From Bacillus manliponensis (GTDB lineage Bacteria > Bacillota > Bacilli > Bacillales > Bacillaceae_G), in contig NZ_JOTN01000017.1 in NCBI RefSeq assembly GCF_000712595.1, positions 1 through 64,000 of the forward strand: DNA of 64,000 nucleotides, in the 5' to 3' direction. Each line of letters begins with the position of its first letter. The first letter of the stretch is position 1. A program made the translations under genes and the position numbers. The notes beneath the pieces were generated by a model that did not search any database, was not told the origin of the DNA, and saw only the letters and a program-made list of their open reading frames with translations. Shown here piece by piece: positions 1 through 8,101 of this stretch.

Positions 1-2
1 CA

Positions 3-641
3 GTAAATCAAATGCAATCGATTCATCAGTCGGTTGTTCACTCAGATACGATGATTACATCGTTAGATGAGAAGTCAAAACAGATAGGTGAAATTTTAGA
101 AGTCATTCAGCATATTGCACAGCAAACAAACTTATTGGCATTAAATGCTGCGATTGAAGCTGCAAGAGCTGGAGAACATGGAAGAGGATTTGCGATTGTA
201 GCAGATGAAGTAAGAAAGTTGGCGGAGCAATCCGAACAATCTTCGAGTGAGATTGGAAAGTTAGTGACACATATACAGGTTGATATTAAACAAACAGTTG
301 ATTCGATGAAAGAAGTGGGCACAGAAGTCCAATCAGGTCTTACGGTAGCGAATGAAACGAAACAAAGCTTTAGTGAAATTTTGAAATCAACAAATGATAT
401 TGTATCGCAAATTAATAATATGGTAGATGTATCGAATAAGATGGCAGGCGATGCAGGAGAAGTGACAAAATCCGTTAATGAAATCGCATCAGCAGCGGAA
501 GAAAACTCTGCAAGTACACAAAATATTGCAGTTGCCTCTGAAGAGCAACTTGCATCAATTGAAGAGATTAATTCTGCCGCAGTGCATTTAGCACAAATGG
601 CGGAAGAATTACAAGAAATGATAGGGAAGTTTAAACTATAA
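3..641 (+). CDS. Methyl-accepting chemotaxis protein, C-terminal part (gene cut by window start)
   Basis: Cytoplasmic signalling domain of a chemoreceptor, which would pass ligand signals to the CheA kinase through CheW. The reading frame is already open at base 3, so the gene starts upstream and the sensor, membrane and HAMP parts are missing. The visible piece is a long heptad-rich coiled coil. It holds the conserved hairpin tip ([20 protein letters not shown] and [12 protein letters not shown]), followed by a return helix rich in Ala, Ser and Glu. The family assignment is secure. The ligand cannot be told from this part. A hairpin terminator follows about 10 bp after the stop. Confidence 0.93.
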   Translation, partial: VNQMQSIHQSVVHSDTMITSLDEKSKQIGEILEVIQHIAQQTNLLALNAAIEAARAGEHGRGFAIVADEVRKLAEQSEQSSSEIGKLVTHIQVDIKQTVDSMKEVGTEVQSGLTVANETKQSFSEILKSTNDIVSQINNMVDVSNKMAGDAGEVTKSVNEIASAAEENSASTQNIAVASEEQLASIEEINSAAVHLAQMAEELQEMIGKFKL

Positions 642-652
642 GGGCATGAAAT

Positions 653-698
653 GAAAAGGCTGCTATTAAGTTGGTATAACTGACTTGATAGTAGCCTT
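653..698 (+). terminator. Hairpin terminator after the chemoreceptor gene
   Basis: A long imperfect stem pairs AAAGGCTGCTATTAAGT with ACTTGATAGTAGCCTTT around a short loop. The T-tract after it is poor, so termination efficiency is uncertain. Confidence 0.55.
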
Positions 699-702
699 TG
701 CT

Positions 703-737
703 CTATTCTACATTAACGGCTGTAAAAGCCCGATTTG
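703..737 (+). repeat. bcr1 remnant with the central hairpin deleted
   Basis: CATTAACGGCTGTAAAAGCC then CGATTT joins the left end of a bcr1 element directly to the sequence just right of its first hairpin. The intervening ~65 bp and the right half are missing. It resembles a slippage deletion between the two similar CTGTAA/CCGTAA segments of a full element. Confidence 0.6.
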
Positions 738-834
738 TGAAAAAAGATTAATATTATCTCATAAATTCATTTCAATATATCTGTATTTTCTGTAAAATTT
801 ATATAGACTATAAGAAGATAGGAAGAAAAAAGAA

Positions 835-2433
835 ATGAATGTGAAGAAGTTAAAATTGCAACCAAGAATTGCATTGTTTATTGGGAGTCTCGTTCTTTTG
901 ATTATTCTCTTAACGAGTATTCTTTTTTACTATATCCTTTCAAAATCAATAGAAGATCAAATTGGAAAAAGAGCATTGCACGTTGCAGAAACAATTGCCC
1001 TTATTCCGGAAGTACGTGAGGCGTTTTTTAAAGAAAACCCATCAGAAATCATTCAGCCTATTGTAGAAAAAATTCGTGTAGAAACAAACGCAGACTTTAT
1101 CGTTGTTGGGAACAAAGATGGGGTTCGGTATGCTCATCCTGTAAAAAATAGAATAGGAAAAGAGATGGTCGGGGGAGATAATGAAGCTGTTTTAGAAGAA
1201 GGAAAATCGTATGTTTCAAAAGCAACGGGAACATTAGGACCCTCTCTGAGAGGGAAAGTGCCCGTTCGAGATGAACAAGGTCATATTATCGGTGTTGTGT
1301 CAGTAGGTTTTTCGATAAATGATATTGATGAAGTAACGAAGACATATGCAGATAGAGTTGTTTGGATTGCTGTAATTGGATTAATTATTGGGATTTTTGG
1401 TTCTATATATCTTGCACGAAGTATAAAGAAAATGATGTTTGGACTTGAGCCAGAAGAAATTTCATCTTTATACGAGGAGCGTAGTGCGGTTATTGAATCT
1501 GTTCGTGAAGGAATTATGGTTATTGATAAAAACGGTTCAATTCGTCTAGTGAACGAAGCGGCATATAATATTCTTTCCTTGGAAACGAATCAAAATGTAG
1601 TTGGAGAACATATTTTAAAGGTTGTTCCCAATTCCTCTATATTAGAAGTGCTACGCACAGGAGAAAAGCAGCTTGATCGTCAATTAGAAATAGAGGGAGA
1701 AGCTGTAATTGCAAACCGTTTGCCAGTTAAAGTTGGAAAAGAAGTCATAGGAGCGGTATCTAGCTTCCGCTTAAAATCAGAAATGGACCAATTAACAGAG
1801 GAGCTATCTCAAGTAAAACGTTACACCGAGGCATTACGCGCACAGACGCATGAACATCAAAATTTATTGTATACGCTATCAGGATTAATCCAGCTTGAGT
1901 CTTACGAGGAAGCACTAGAGTTAATTCATAAGGAAACTGCTGTTCAACAAGATTTTGTACAGTTTATTATGAAGCGGCTGCAAAATCCATGGCTTGGTGG
2001 TATTTTAATTGGTTTTTATAACAGGGCACGAGAATTAAAGATTGATTTCATACTAGATAGAGAAAGTAGCTTACAGCAATTAAGTGCTCACATTGATAGC
2101 AGTCATATTGTATCGATATTAGGTAACTTAATTACAAATGCATTTGAATCTGCAGAGAATAGTGATGAAAAAAAAGTAAGGCTATTTGTAACAGATGTAG
2201 GAAAAGAAATAGTGATTGAAGTAGAAGACTCAGGACTTGGAATTGAGGATGCTCTTGTAGCTCACATATTTAATAGAGGTTTTTCAACTAAAAAAGGAGA
2301 AAAACGTGGCTATGGATTAGCAAAAGTAAAAGAATTGGTTGAAGAATTACAAGGAAGTATTGCGATTGAAAAAGGGGATTTAGGTGGTGCTTTATTTATT
2401 GTTGCATTGCCGAAAGAAAGAGGGGAAACGTAA
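835..2433 (+). CDS. citS: CitA/DcuS-family sensor histidine kinase (CitS-like)
   Basis: Membrane sensor kinase of 532 aa for a di- or tricarboxylate, probably citrate. Transmembrane helix at about residues 13-35, extracellular Cache/PDC-type sensor to about 172 with the family motif RGKVPVRDEQGHIIGVVSVG, second helix about 173-195, cytoplasmic PAS about 212-310. The phosphoacceptor is His339 in RAQTHEHQNLL, as in the SpoOB-like dimerisation domain of this family, and a HATPase domain with DSGLGI and GYGLAKV follows. The stop overlaps the ATG of the response regulator by one base, so the two are translationally coupled. The citrate call rests on the convergent citM gene; a malate or fumarate ligand remains possible. 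Confidence 0.85.
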   Translation: MNVKKLKLQPRIALFIGSLVLLIILLTSILFYYILSKSIEDQIGKRALHVAETIALIPEVREAFFKENPSEIIQPIVEKIRVETNADFIVVGNKDGVRYAHPVKNRIGKEMVGGDNEAVLEEGKSYVSKATGTLGPSLRGKVPVRDEQGHIIGVVSVGFSINDIDEVTKTYADRVVWIAVIGLIIGIFGSIYLARSIKKMMFGLEPEEISSLYEERSAVIESVREGIMVIDKNGSIRLVNEAAYNILSLETNQNVVGEHILKVVPNSSILEVLRTGEKQLDRQLEIEGEAVIANRLPVKVGKEVIGAVSSFRLKSEMDQLTEELSQVKRYTEALRAQTHEHQNLLYTLSGLIQLESYEEALELIHKETAVQQDFVQFIMKRLQNPWLGGILIGFYNRARELKIDFILDRESSLQQLSAHIDSSHIVSILGNLITNAFESAENSDEKKVRLFVTDVGKEIVIEVEDSGLGIEDALVAHIFNRGFSTKKGEKRGYGLAKVKELVEELQGSIAIEKGDLGGALFIVALPKERGET

Positions 2434-3119
2434 TGCCTGAAGTGATTGAAGTATTAATTGTAGAAGATGATGTTCGTATTGCTGAAATTCATCGTAGATT
2501 TACTGAGAAAATAGAAGGGTTTAAAGTAATTGGTACAGCTACAACAGGGGAGCAAGCGTTAGAGTGGTTAGAACTTGTAAAACCACAGCTCGTCTTATTA
2601 GATGTATATTTACCGGATATGCAAGGAACAGAAATTGTTTCATTCATCCGTCAATATTTACAAGATACAGACATTATTATGATTACCGCTGCATCAGAAG
2701 TTGATGTGGTGAGACAAGCATTTCGAGGCGGAGTGGCTGATTATATTGTAAAACCACTCATGTTTGAACGTTTTCAAAAGAGCCTAGAAAGCTACCGAAA
2801 CAAGGTGAAACAGTTTAAAGAAAATGAACAACTATCACCAGAACAAATTAAAAGTTTATGGTCTCAAGCAAATGAAGAAAAGAATGACAATGAATTATCT
2901 CCAAAAGGTATCGATCCTTTAACATTAAGTAAAATCACAAAGTATGTATCACAAATAGGAGACACAGGTGTTACTGCAGAAATGCTAAGTAAAGAAGCAG
3001 GTGTGAGCCGATCAACAGCAAGGCGTTATTTAGAGTATTTAATTTCAGAAAAGAAGATTTATGCGGAACTTATATATGGGAATGTTGGAAGACCAGAGAG
3101 AAGGTACTTTCAAAGATAA
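2433..3119 (+). CDS. citT: CitT/DctR-type response regulator
   Basis: DNA-binding response regulator of 228 aa that partners the preceding kinase. The receiver domain occupies about residues 1-125, with acidic pocket EDD (11-13), phosphoacceptor Asp57 in LLLDVYLPD, and the conserved Thr and Lys (MITAA, YIVKPL). The C-terminal part carries a helix-turn-helix, TAEMLSKEAGVSRSTARRYL, typical of the CitB/DcuR class. In B. subtilis, CitT activates citM. Here citM lies immediately downstream on the opposite strand, which supports that target by context only. ATG overlaps the kinase stop (TAATG). Confidence 0.85.
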   Translation: MPEVIEVLIVEDDVRIAEIHRRFTEKIEGFKVIGTATTGEQALEWLELVKPQLVLLDVYLPDMQGTEIVSFIRQYLQDTDIIMITAASEVDVVRQAFRGGVADYIVKPLMFERFQKSLESYRNKVKQFKENEQLSPEQIKSLWSQANEEKNDNELSPKGIDPLTLSKITKYVSQIGDTGVTAEMLSKEAGVSRSTARRYLEYLISEKKIYAELIYGNVGRPERRYFQR

Positions 3120-3121
3120 AG

Positions 3122-3153
3122 AAAAAAGTAGAGGAAATCTCCTCTACTTTTTT
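3122..3153. terminator. Bidirectional terminator between citT and citM
   Basis: Perfect stem AAAAAAGTAGAGGA / TCCTCTACTTTTTT with a 4-nt loop. It has A and T tracts on both sides, so it can serve both convergent genes. Confidence 0.9.
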
Positions 3154-3155
3154 CT

Positions 3156-4463
3156 TTAAAGTGGAACAACGCCGAGAACAAGACAGACAGCAAGCATAAC
3201 TAATGTTGTACCAGTTGCCCATAGTAATGTATAACGCTGATGTTCTCCAAAATCAACTTTTGCCATACCAACTAATAAATATGTGGAAGCAACAAGTGGG
3301 CTTAGTAAGTGAACAGGTTGCCCAAGTAATGAAGCACGCCCCATTTCAGCAGCAGAAATTCCATAAGCCGCAGCCGCTTCTGTTAAAATTGGTAATACAC
3401 CAAAATAGAAAGCGTCATTAGACATAAAGAATGTGAATGGCATACTTATAATTGCAGTGATAATTGGTAAATGCGGTCCTAATACATCAGGAATTAAAGC
3501 GATTAGACCTTCAGCCATTGCATCTACCATCTTTGTTCCAGATAAAATTCCAGTAAAGATACCGGCAGCAAATACTAAAGAAACAACTGCTAATACATTT
3601 CCAGCATGCGATGCAATACGTTCTTTTTGCTGTTCTAAGTTTGGATAGTTAATCATGATAGCGATTGCAAAAGCACTCATAAATAAAACTGGAAGCGGTA
3701 ACACTTCTAAAATTAAGAATGTCATAAGAATAGCAGTTAATAAAAAGTTAACCCATAATAACTTCGGACGTTTATAGCTAGGTGTTTCAACTGTAGCAGC
3801 TTGCTCAGCCATGATTGCTTGCTGTTCTTTGTTATATTGTATTTCAAGGATACCTAAACGTTTTCTTTCTTTTACTCCAAATACATAAGCAACAAGGATA
3901 ACCCATGCTGCGCCTCCAATCATCGCTGGAATAAGCGGTGTAAATACTTCGGAAGCATCAAGGTTTAAGGCGCTCATAACACGCGCTGTTGGTCCGCCCC
4001 AAGGTGTAAGGTTTGTAACCCCCGCTCCAAGCATAACAATAGCTGTTAACATAAGTGGATTCATACCGAGACGTTTGTATAGTGGATACATTGCAGAGAT
4101 TGTAATCATATATGTTGTTGTACCATCGCCGTCTAATGAAACGATAAGTGTAAGAATTGCTGTACCAACTGTGATTCGTAATGGATCACCTTTTACAGTC
4201 TTTAAAATTGTAGAAATAACAGGATCAAATAAGCCACTATCAATCATAATACCGAAGTATAAAATAGCGAACATAAGCATAATACCTGTTGGAGCTAAGT
4301 TTTTAATTCCTTCTAACATCATTGGCCCTAGTTCTGCGTGAAATCCCCCAATTAACGCAAACACGATAGGAACAAGCATTAACGCAACAAGTGCGGACAT
4401 ACGCTTTGTCATAATTAAAAACATGAATACAAAGACCATACCAAATCCTAACCAAGCTAGCAT
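3156..4463 (-). CDS. citM: CitMHS-family citrate-metal symporter
   Basis: Integral membrane transporter of 435 aa that takes up citrate complexed with a divalent metal, driven by protons. It is hydrophobic throughout, with 11-12 predicted helices, and holds the family signatures KGDPLRITVGTAILTLIVSL, DGDGTTTYM and NLTPWGGPTARVMSAL. The start at 4463 (MLAWLGFG) is chosen because GAGGAG lies 7 nt upstream; an upstream frame extension has no ribosome binding site. The promoter region carries a perfect CcpA cre and a near-perfect CodY box, so it should be repressed by glucose and by amino-acid plenty. The complexed metal (Mg or Ca type) cannot be read from sequence. Confidence 0.9.
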   Translation of the reverse strand: MLAWLGFGMVFVFMFLIMTKRMSALVALMLVPIVFALIGGFHAELGPMMLEGIKNLAPTGIMLMFAILYFGIMIDSGLFDPVISTILKTVKGDPLRITVGTAILTLIVSLDGDGTTTYMITISAMYPLYKRLGMNPLMLTAIVMLGAGVTNLTPWGGPTARVMSALNLDASEVFTPLIPAMIGGAAWVILVAYVFGVKERKRLGILEIQYNKEQQAIMAEQAATVETPSYKRPKLLWVNFLLTAILMTFLILEVLPLPVLFMSAFAIAIMINYPNLEQQKERIASHAGNVLAVVSLVFAAGIFTGILSGTKMVDAMAEGLIALIPDVLGPHLPIITAIISMPFTFFMSNDAFYFGVLPILTEAAAAYGISAAEMGRASLLGQPVHLLSPLVASTYLLVGMAKVDFGEHQRYTLLWATGTTLVMLAVCLVLGVVPL

Positions 4464-4484
4464 AAAACCCCTCCTCAACTGTAT

Positions 4485-4499
4485 TGATTGCGCTTTCAA
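4485..4499 (-). promoter_or_regulatory. CcpA cre site upstream of citM
   Basis: Read on the minus strand, TTGAAAGCGCAATCA fits the consensus WTGNAANCGNWNNCW at every fixed position. It sits about 22 bp before the citM start codon, consistent with carbon catabolite repression. Confidence 0.8.
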
Positions 4500-4509
4500 A
4501 ACGAAACTC

Positions 4510-4524
4510 AATTTTCTGAAAATA
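4510..4524. promoter_or_regulatory. CodY box upstream of citM
   Basis: AATTTTCTGAAAATA matches the CodY consensus AATTTTCWGAAAATT at 14 of 15 positions. It lies 10 bp beyond the cre, so both global regulators could act on the same promoter. Confidence 0.65.
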
Positions 4525-4819
4525 AAATCAATAAGATTATAATAAGGGGTGGAAAGTATATGGTAAATGATTAGAAGAATAACTTTATTAAAAACATAGA
4601 GTGTATATTGTTCATTTTGTTCATGAAATGGAAAAAGGTTTCTTTTTTTTTAGGAGAAGGTAAGTTTTTTATTTAAATTTTTTTAATATGATTTAAATTT
4701 CATAAGAATGATAGAATAGGTGAAGGAATATGAGTAATTTATGGATAAATGTATGAAGTAAAGAGTTTATGAAATGAAAATTAGAAAAGATATTATCATT
4801 CATAGGAGTTGTCATTGTT

Positions 4820-5587
4820 TTGAATATGAGAAAAAATTTATTTTTGATACTACTAGCCCTTGTTATTTCAATGGTCGCTTGTGATAAGCAAAGTGAAGTG
4901 GAATCAGTGAAAGTAAAGGAGAAGAAGGTAGAAGCCGAAAAAGAGATAAAGCCAAAAAAGAAGGATAGTAATTGGATTGATAAACAATTGTTGCTTTCAG
5001 CCAAGCTTGGGGATACAGAAACAGTTATGAAACTGGTGCAAGACGGTGCACATATTAATGTGCAGGGAGAAGACGGAGAAACACCGATTATGGCTGCTAC
5101 ATATCATAACCATGTTGAAACGGTCAAGGTATTAATAGAAGCAGGTGCTAATATTAATATACAGGATAAGAATCAAGATACTCCCTTTCTTTATGCTAGC
5201 GCGGAAGGTTTTTTAGAAATTGTAAAATTAACAATTGCAGCTGGTGCAGACACGAGTATAACAAATCGTTATGGAGGTACAGCGCTGATTCCTGCTGCTG
5301 AGAAAGGTCATGTTGAAGTTGTACAGGAATTATTAACGTCTACTGATATAGATGTGAACCATGTGAATAATGTTGGTTGGACAGCTTTGTTAGAAGCTGT
5401 TGTTCTTGGGAATGGAGATGAGAGGCATCAACAAGTTGTACAGCTACTTCTTGAAAACGGGGCAGATGTGCATATTGTTGATAAAGAAGGGAAAGCACCG
5501 TTAGTACATGCAACGGAACGAGGATATACAGAAATGGTTGATATGTTGGTAGAAGCTGGAGCAGATGAAACAACAGGAGATATGTAA
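4820..5587 (+). CDS. Ankyrin-repeat lipoprotein
   Basis: Predicted lipoprotein of 255 aa exposed on the outer face of the membrane. The N-terminus has a signal peptide ending in MVAC with lipidated Cys21, then a Lys/Glu-rich linker to about residue 50. About six ankyrin repeats of ~33 residues fill residues 55-250 (for example GETPIMAATYHNHVETVKVL and GADVHIVDKEGKAPLVHATE). Ankyrin repeats bind proteins; the partner is unknown. TTG at 4820 is taken as start because AGGAG lies 11 nt upstream; ATG at 4826 is the alternative. It stands alone with its own terminator. Confidence 0.85.
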   Translation: MNMRKNLFLILLALVISMVACDKQSEVESVKVKEKKVEAEKEIKPKKKDSNWIDKQLLLSAKLGDTETVMKLVQDGAHINVQGEDGETPIMAATYHNHVETVKVLIEAGANINIQDKNQDTPFLYASAEGFLEIVKLTIAAGADTSITNRYGGTALIPAAEKGHVEVVQELLTSTDIDVNHVNNVGWTALLEAVVLGNGDERHQQVVQLLLENGADVHIVDKEGKAPLVHATERGYTEMVDMLVEAGADETTGDM

Positions 5588-5599
5588 AGATAGAGCATA

Positions 5600-5641
5600 A
5601 AAATCTGCCATATAATTGTTGATTATATGGCAGATTTTTTT
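5600..5641 (+). terminator. Terminator of the ankyrin lipoprotein gene
   Basis: Stem AAATCTGCCATATAAT / ATTATATGGCAGATTT followed by a T-tract. It is a strong intrinsic terminator. Confidence 0.9.
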
Positions 5642-5718
5642 ATGTACTTTTAAAGTACTGAATATTTCGTCTTTTAAGTTATAATAGAATATATTCAGCT
5701 TAGAAAGAAGGGGAATAC

Positions 5719-6426
5719 ATGAAAAGAATATTAGTTATAAGTGATATACATGGGGAGATAGAAAAATTTGAGAAACTATTAATAGAAGTAAACTATAATG
5801 CAAAGCACGATCAATTAATTTTACTTGGAGACTACATAGATCGGGGCCCCAATGCAAGGGCAGTTATTGAAAAAGTAATGCAATTAAAGGAAGAGGGGGC
5901 TTTCGTATTAAAAGGTAATCATGAAGATATGATGATAAAAGCGTTAACAATGAATGAAGAAAATTCATGGAACCATTGGGTTAAGAGAAATGGCGGAGAT
6001 AAAACATTGTATAGTTATGGTCTTTCGGAGAAAGAACTCGCTATAGAAAGTGAAGGATTTGAGAAACCGAAGTTAATATCTCGTACATTAGATAAACATT
6101 TACATTTTGTAAAAGGATTAGAGCACTATATTGAAACGGATGAATATATCTTTGTCCATGCTGGTGTTGAACCAACGAAGCAAGTTTCTGAAACAGACCC
6201 ATATAAACTTATGTGGATACGAAATGAGTTTCATAATGAATATCAAGGTGAAAAAATTGTTGTATTTGGGCATACAGAGACAAAATACCTTCATGGAAAT
6301 CATGAAATTCATGATGTGTATTTTGGAGAAAATCGTATTATTGGAATTGACGGTGGAGCAGTATATGGTGGGCAGTTAAACTGTTTAGAGTTACCAAGTC
6401 AAAATGTATATATGGTGAAAAAATAA
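5719..6426 (+). CDS. Calcineurin-like metallophosphatase (PrpE / diadenosine tetraphosphatase type)
   Basis: Cytoplasmic phosphoesterase of 235 aa. The dimetal site motifs are intact: D9-x-H11 (SDIHG), GD38YIDRG, GN67H68E, a later His in FVHAG, and FGHTE near the C-terminus. This pattern is shared by bacterial PPP-type serine/threonine phosphatases and by symmetrical Ap4A hydrolases, so the substrate could be phosphoproteins or dinucleotide polyphosphates. AAGGGG precedes the ATG by 7 nt. It is a single gene. Its likely terminator lies about 245 bp downstream, beyond an inserted bcr1 repeat. Confidence 0.85.
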   Translation: MKRILVISDIHGEIEKFEKLLIEVNYNAKHDQLILLGDYIDRGPNARAVIEKVMQLKEEGAFVLKGNHEDMMIKALTMNEENSWNHWVKRNGGDKTLYSYGLSEKELAIESEGFEKPKLISRTLDKHLHFVKGLEHYIETDEYIFVHAGVEPTKQVSETDPYKLMWIRNEFHNEYQGEKIVVFGHTETKYLHGNHEIHDVYFGENRIIGIDGGAVYGGQLNCLELPSQNVYMVKK

Positions 6427-6429
6427 TTT

Positions 6430-6586
6430 TTTATCCCGCATTAGCGGTCTGTAAGACTCCCACCTCAAAACTTAGAGGATTCAGAGAAGTTTAGGTGGGA
6501 GATTAACAGTCCGTAAAAGTCCGATTGGTCGGGCTGACAATCAGTGGGGATGGAGAAAACCCCGGCTGATTGAAGTTTCACTTTAT
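6430..6586 (+). repeat. bcr1 repeat, full copy
   Basis: 157-bp element from TTTATCCCGCATT to GAAGTTTCACTTTAT, bounded by direct TTTAT repeats. It can fold into three hairpins: GGTCTGTAAGACTCCCACCT pairing with the later GGTGGGAGATTAACAG segment, a CCGATTGGTCGG hairpin, and a CAGTGGGG...CCCCGGCTG hairpin. It matches the known B. cereus-group bcr1 element. Confidence 0.9.
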
Positions 6587-6658
6587 ATTTTGAGAGAAGT
6601 GAAGAAGTTTAGAGGGGATCTCACAGCTCATGAAAGTACGATTGAAGTTTCATTTTAT
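6587..6658 (+). repeat. Degenerate bcr1 remnant directly after a full copy
   Basis: GAAGAAGTTTAGAGGGGATC, then a decayed CACAGCTCATGAAAGTACGATT, then GAAGTTTCATTTTAT. It recalls the middle and right end of bcr1 with the third hairpin deleted. Confidence 0.55.
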
Positions 6659-6671
6659 AAAAATATTATGG

Positions 6672-6716
6672 CGCAGCTTTTCCTAAACATTATAAGGAAA
6701 AGCTGCGTTCTTTCTT
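6672..6716 (+). terminator. Strong hairpin terminator
   Basis: CGCAGCTTTTCCT pairs perfectly with AGGAAAAGCTGCG, followed by TTCTTTCTTATTTT. It probably terminates the phosphatase transcript and has been separated from that gene by the bcr1 insertion. Confidence 0.8.
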
Positions 6717-6787
6717 ATTTTCATAAAAAATTAGGTACGGTTGATAAAATTAAAATAATTAAAATGTAAAAAATAACATGTTAATAA

Positions 6788-6815
6788 TTAACAAATTGTT
6801 AACTGTCACTTTACA
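6788..6815 (+). promoter_or_regulatory. Tripartite PhoP box upstream of ugpCAEB
   Basis: TTAACA at 6788, TTAACT at 6799 and TTTACA at 6810 are direct repeats with exact 11-bp periodicity. This is the arrangement of B. subtilis PhoP boxes, which are TT(A/T/C)ACA repeats spaced by about 5 bp. A possible -10, TATAGT, lies at 6847-6852. It suggests phosphate-starvation control of the ugp operon. Confidence 0.65.
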
Positions 6816-6896
6816 AAAAGCGGAAATTAAATTAATAAATTATTTTTATAGTGGAGATAGTGAAAAAATAGTAGAAGTTAAATAAAAAGTTTATTG

Positions 6897-6946
6897 TGGA
6901 TTGGTCGGGCTAACACTCAGTCTCACTGAGTGGAGTGTCATTTTAT
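6897..6946 (+). repeat. bcr1 right-end remnant
   Basis: GATTGGTCGGGCTAACACTC with a shortened third hairpin (CTCAGTCTCACTGAG) and TGTCATTTTAT keeps only the right third of bcr1. It lies in the ugp leader just before the ribosome binding site. Confidence 0.65.
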
Positions 6947-7003
6947 ACCTTTGATTGATCCATTTGAAAAAGGTACAAAAGAATAATGAAGAGGTGCAAG
7001 AGA

Positions 7004-8101
7004 ATGATTGAGCTACGTAGTGTTTCTAAAGTTTATAAAAGTACGGAAGAGCCGGTAGTGAAAGACGTTTCTATTAAAATTGAAAAAGGTGAATTTTTTG
7101 TTTTAGTAGGTCCCTCTGGATGTGGAAAGAGTACGTTATTACGAATGATTGCCGGGCTTGAGGAAATTAGTTCTGGAGAGTTACATATTAATCATGAAAT
7201 TGCGAATGACTTGGAACCAAAAGATCGTAATTTATCTATGGTATTTCAAAATTATGCGCTATACCCACATTTATCGGTAGAAGAAAATATTCTTTTTGGA
7301 TTAAAGGTAAGAAAGGTTCCGAAAGAAGAGAGAAAAAAACGATTGATGGAAGCGGTAGAGATGGTTGGATTAACAGCATATGTGAAGGAAAAGCCAGGGC
7401 AACTATCGGGTGGACAAAGGCAACGTGTAGCACTAGCGAGGGCAATTGTTAGCCAAGCCCCTATCTGTTTAATGGACGAGCCCCTTTCCAATTTAGATGC
7501 AAAACTTCGTGCGCAAATGCGCACTGAGATTAGAGAAATTCAACAAAGATTAGGTATTACGATGATTTATGTGACACACGATCAAATTGAAGCGATGACG
7601 ATGGGTGATCGGATGGTGGTATTAAATAAAGGAAGTATTCAACAAGTAGGAACTCCGCTTGATATATATAATCATCCTGCAAATGAGTTTGTTGCGAGCT
7701 TCATTGGTTCACCTTCTATGAATATTAGTGATGGGAATATAAAGAAAGAGACGTGTTTATTGCATATAGACCAGTTGGAAATTCCACTATCCATTGGCCG
7801 ATTACAGCAATTGCAAGAAGTACATGTCCGTGTAGGGATTCGCCCTGAGCATATTAAGTTAGATGAAGATGGACAAGAAGTAATGTTGCAATCTGTTGAA
7901 GTGTTAGGTAATGAATCCATTTTAAATTTCTTAGTAAATGGGGAAATGTGGAGTGCAAAAGTAAATGGTCAGCTTCTATTAAAAAAAGGGGACAAGGTGA
8001 AATTAAAGTTTCCTGAAGAAAAGTTATGCTTCTTTTATAGCGGTACAAATAAAAGGATGGAAGTAGTAGAAGAGCCAGGATTACGGATGGTGGTGAAATA
8101 A
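7004..8101 (+). CDS. ugpC: Glycerol-3-phosphate ABC transporter, ATPase
   Basis: ATP-hydrolysing subunit (365 aa) of a carbohydrate-type importer on the cytoplasmic face of the membrane. Walker A GPSGCGKST at residues 36-44, Q-loop VFQNYALYPHL, signature LSGGQRQRVALARA, Walker B ICLMDEPLSNLD, switch His in YVTHDQ, and a C-terminal TOBE/OB-fold domain as in MalK and UgpC. Start at 7004 is supported by GAGGTG 7 nt upstream; the ATG at 6986 lacks a site. It heads a tightly overlapping operon (C-A-E-B), and the substrate call comes from the binding protein UgpB. A PhoP box lies upstream. Confidence 0.88.
   Translation: MIELRSVSKVYKSTEEPVVKDVSIKIEKGEFFVLVGPSGCGKSTLLRMIAGLEEISSGELHINHEIANDLEPKDRNLSMVFQNYALYPHLSVEENILFGLKVRKVPKEERKKRLMEAVEMVGLTAYVKEKPGQLSGGQRQRVALARAIVSQAPICLMDEPLSNLDAKLRAQMRTEIREIQQRLGITMIYVTHDQIEAMTMGDRMVVLNKGSIQQVGTPLDIYNHPANEFVASFIGSPSMNISDGNIKKETCLLHIDQLEIPLSIGRLQQLQEVHVRVGIRPEHIKLDEDGQEVMLQSVEVLGNESILNFLVNGEMWSAKVNGQLLLKKGDKVKLKFPEEKLCFFYSGTNKRMEVVEEPGLRMVVK

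Noticed and set aside
4693-5004. Minus-strand 103-codon frame over the start of the ankyrin lipoprotein
   Set aside because: Low-complexity Phe/Ser-rich antisense product, no ribosome site, overlaps a well supported gene.
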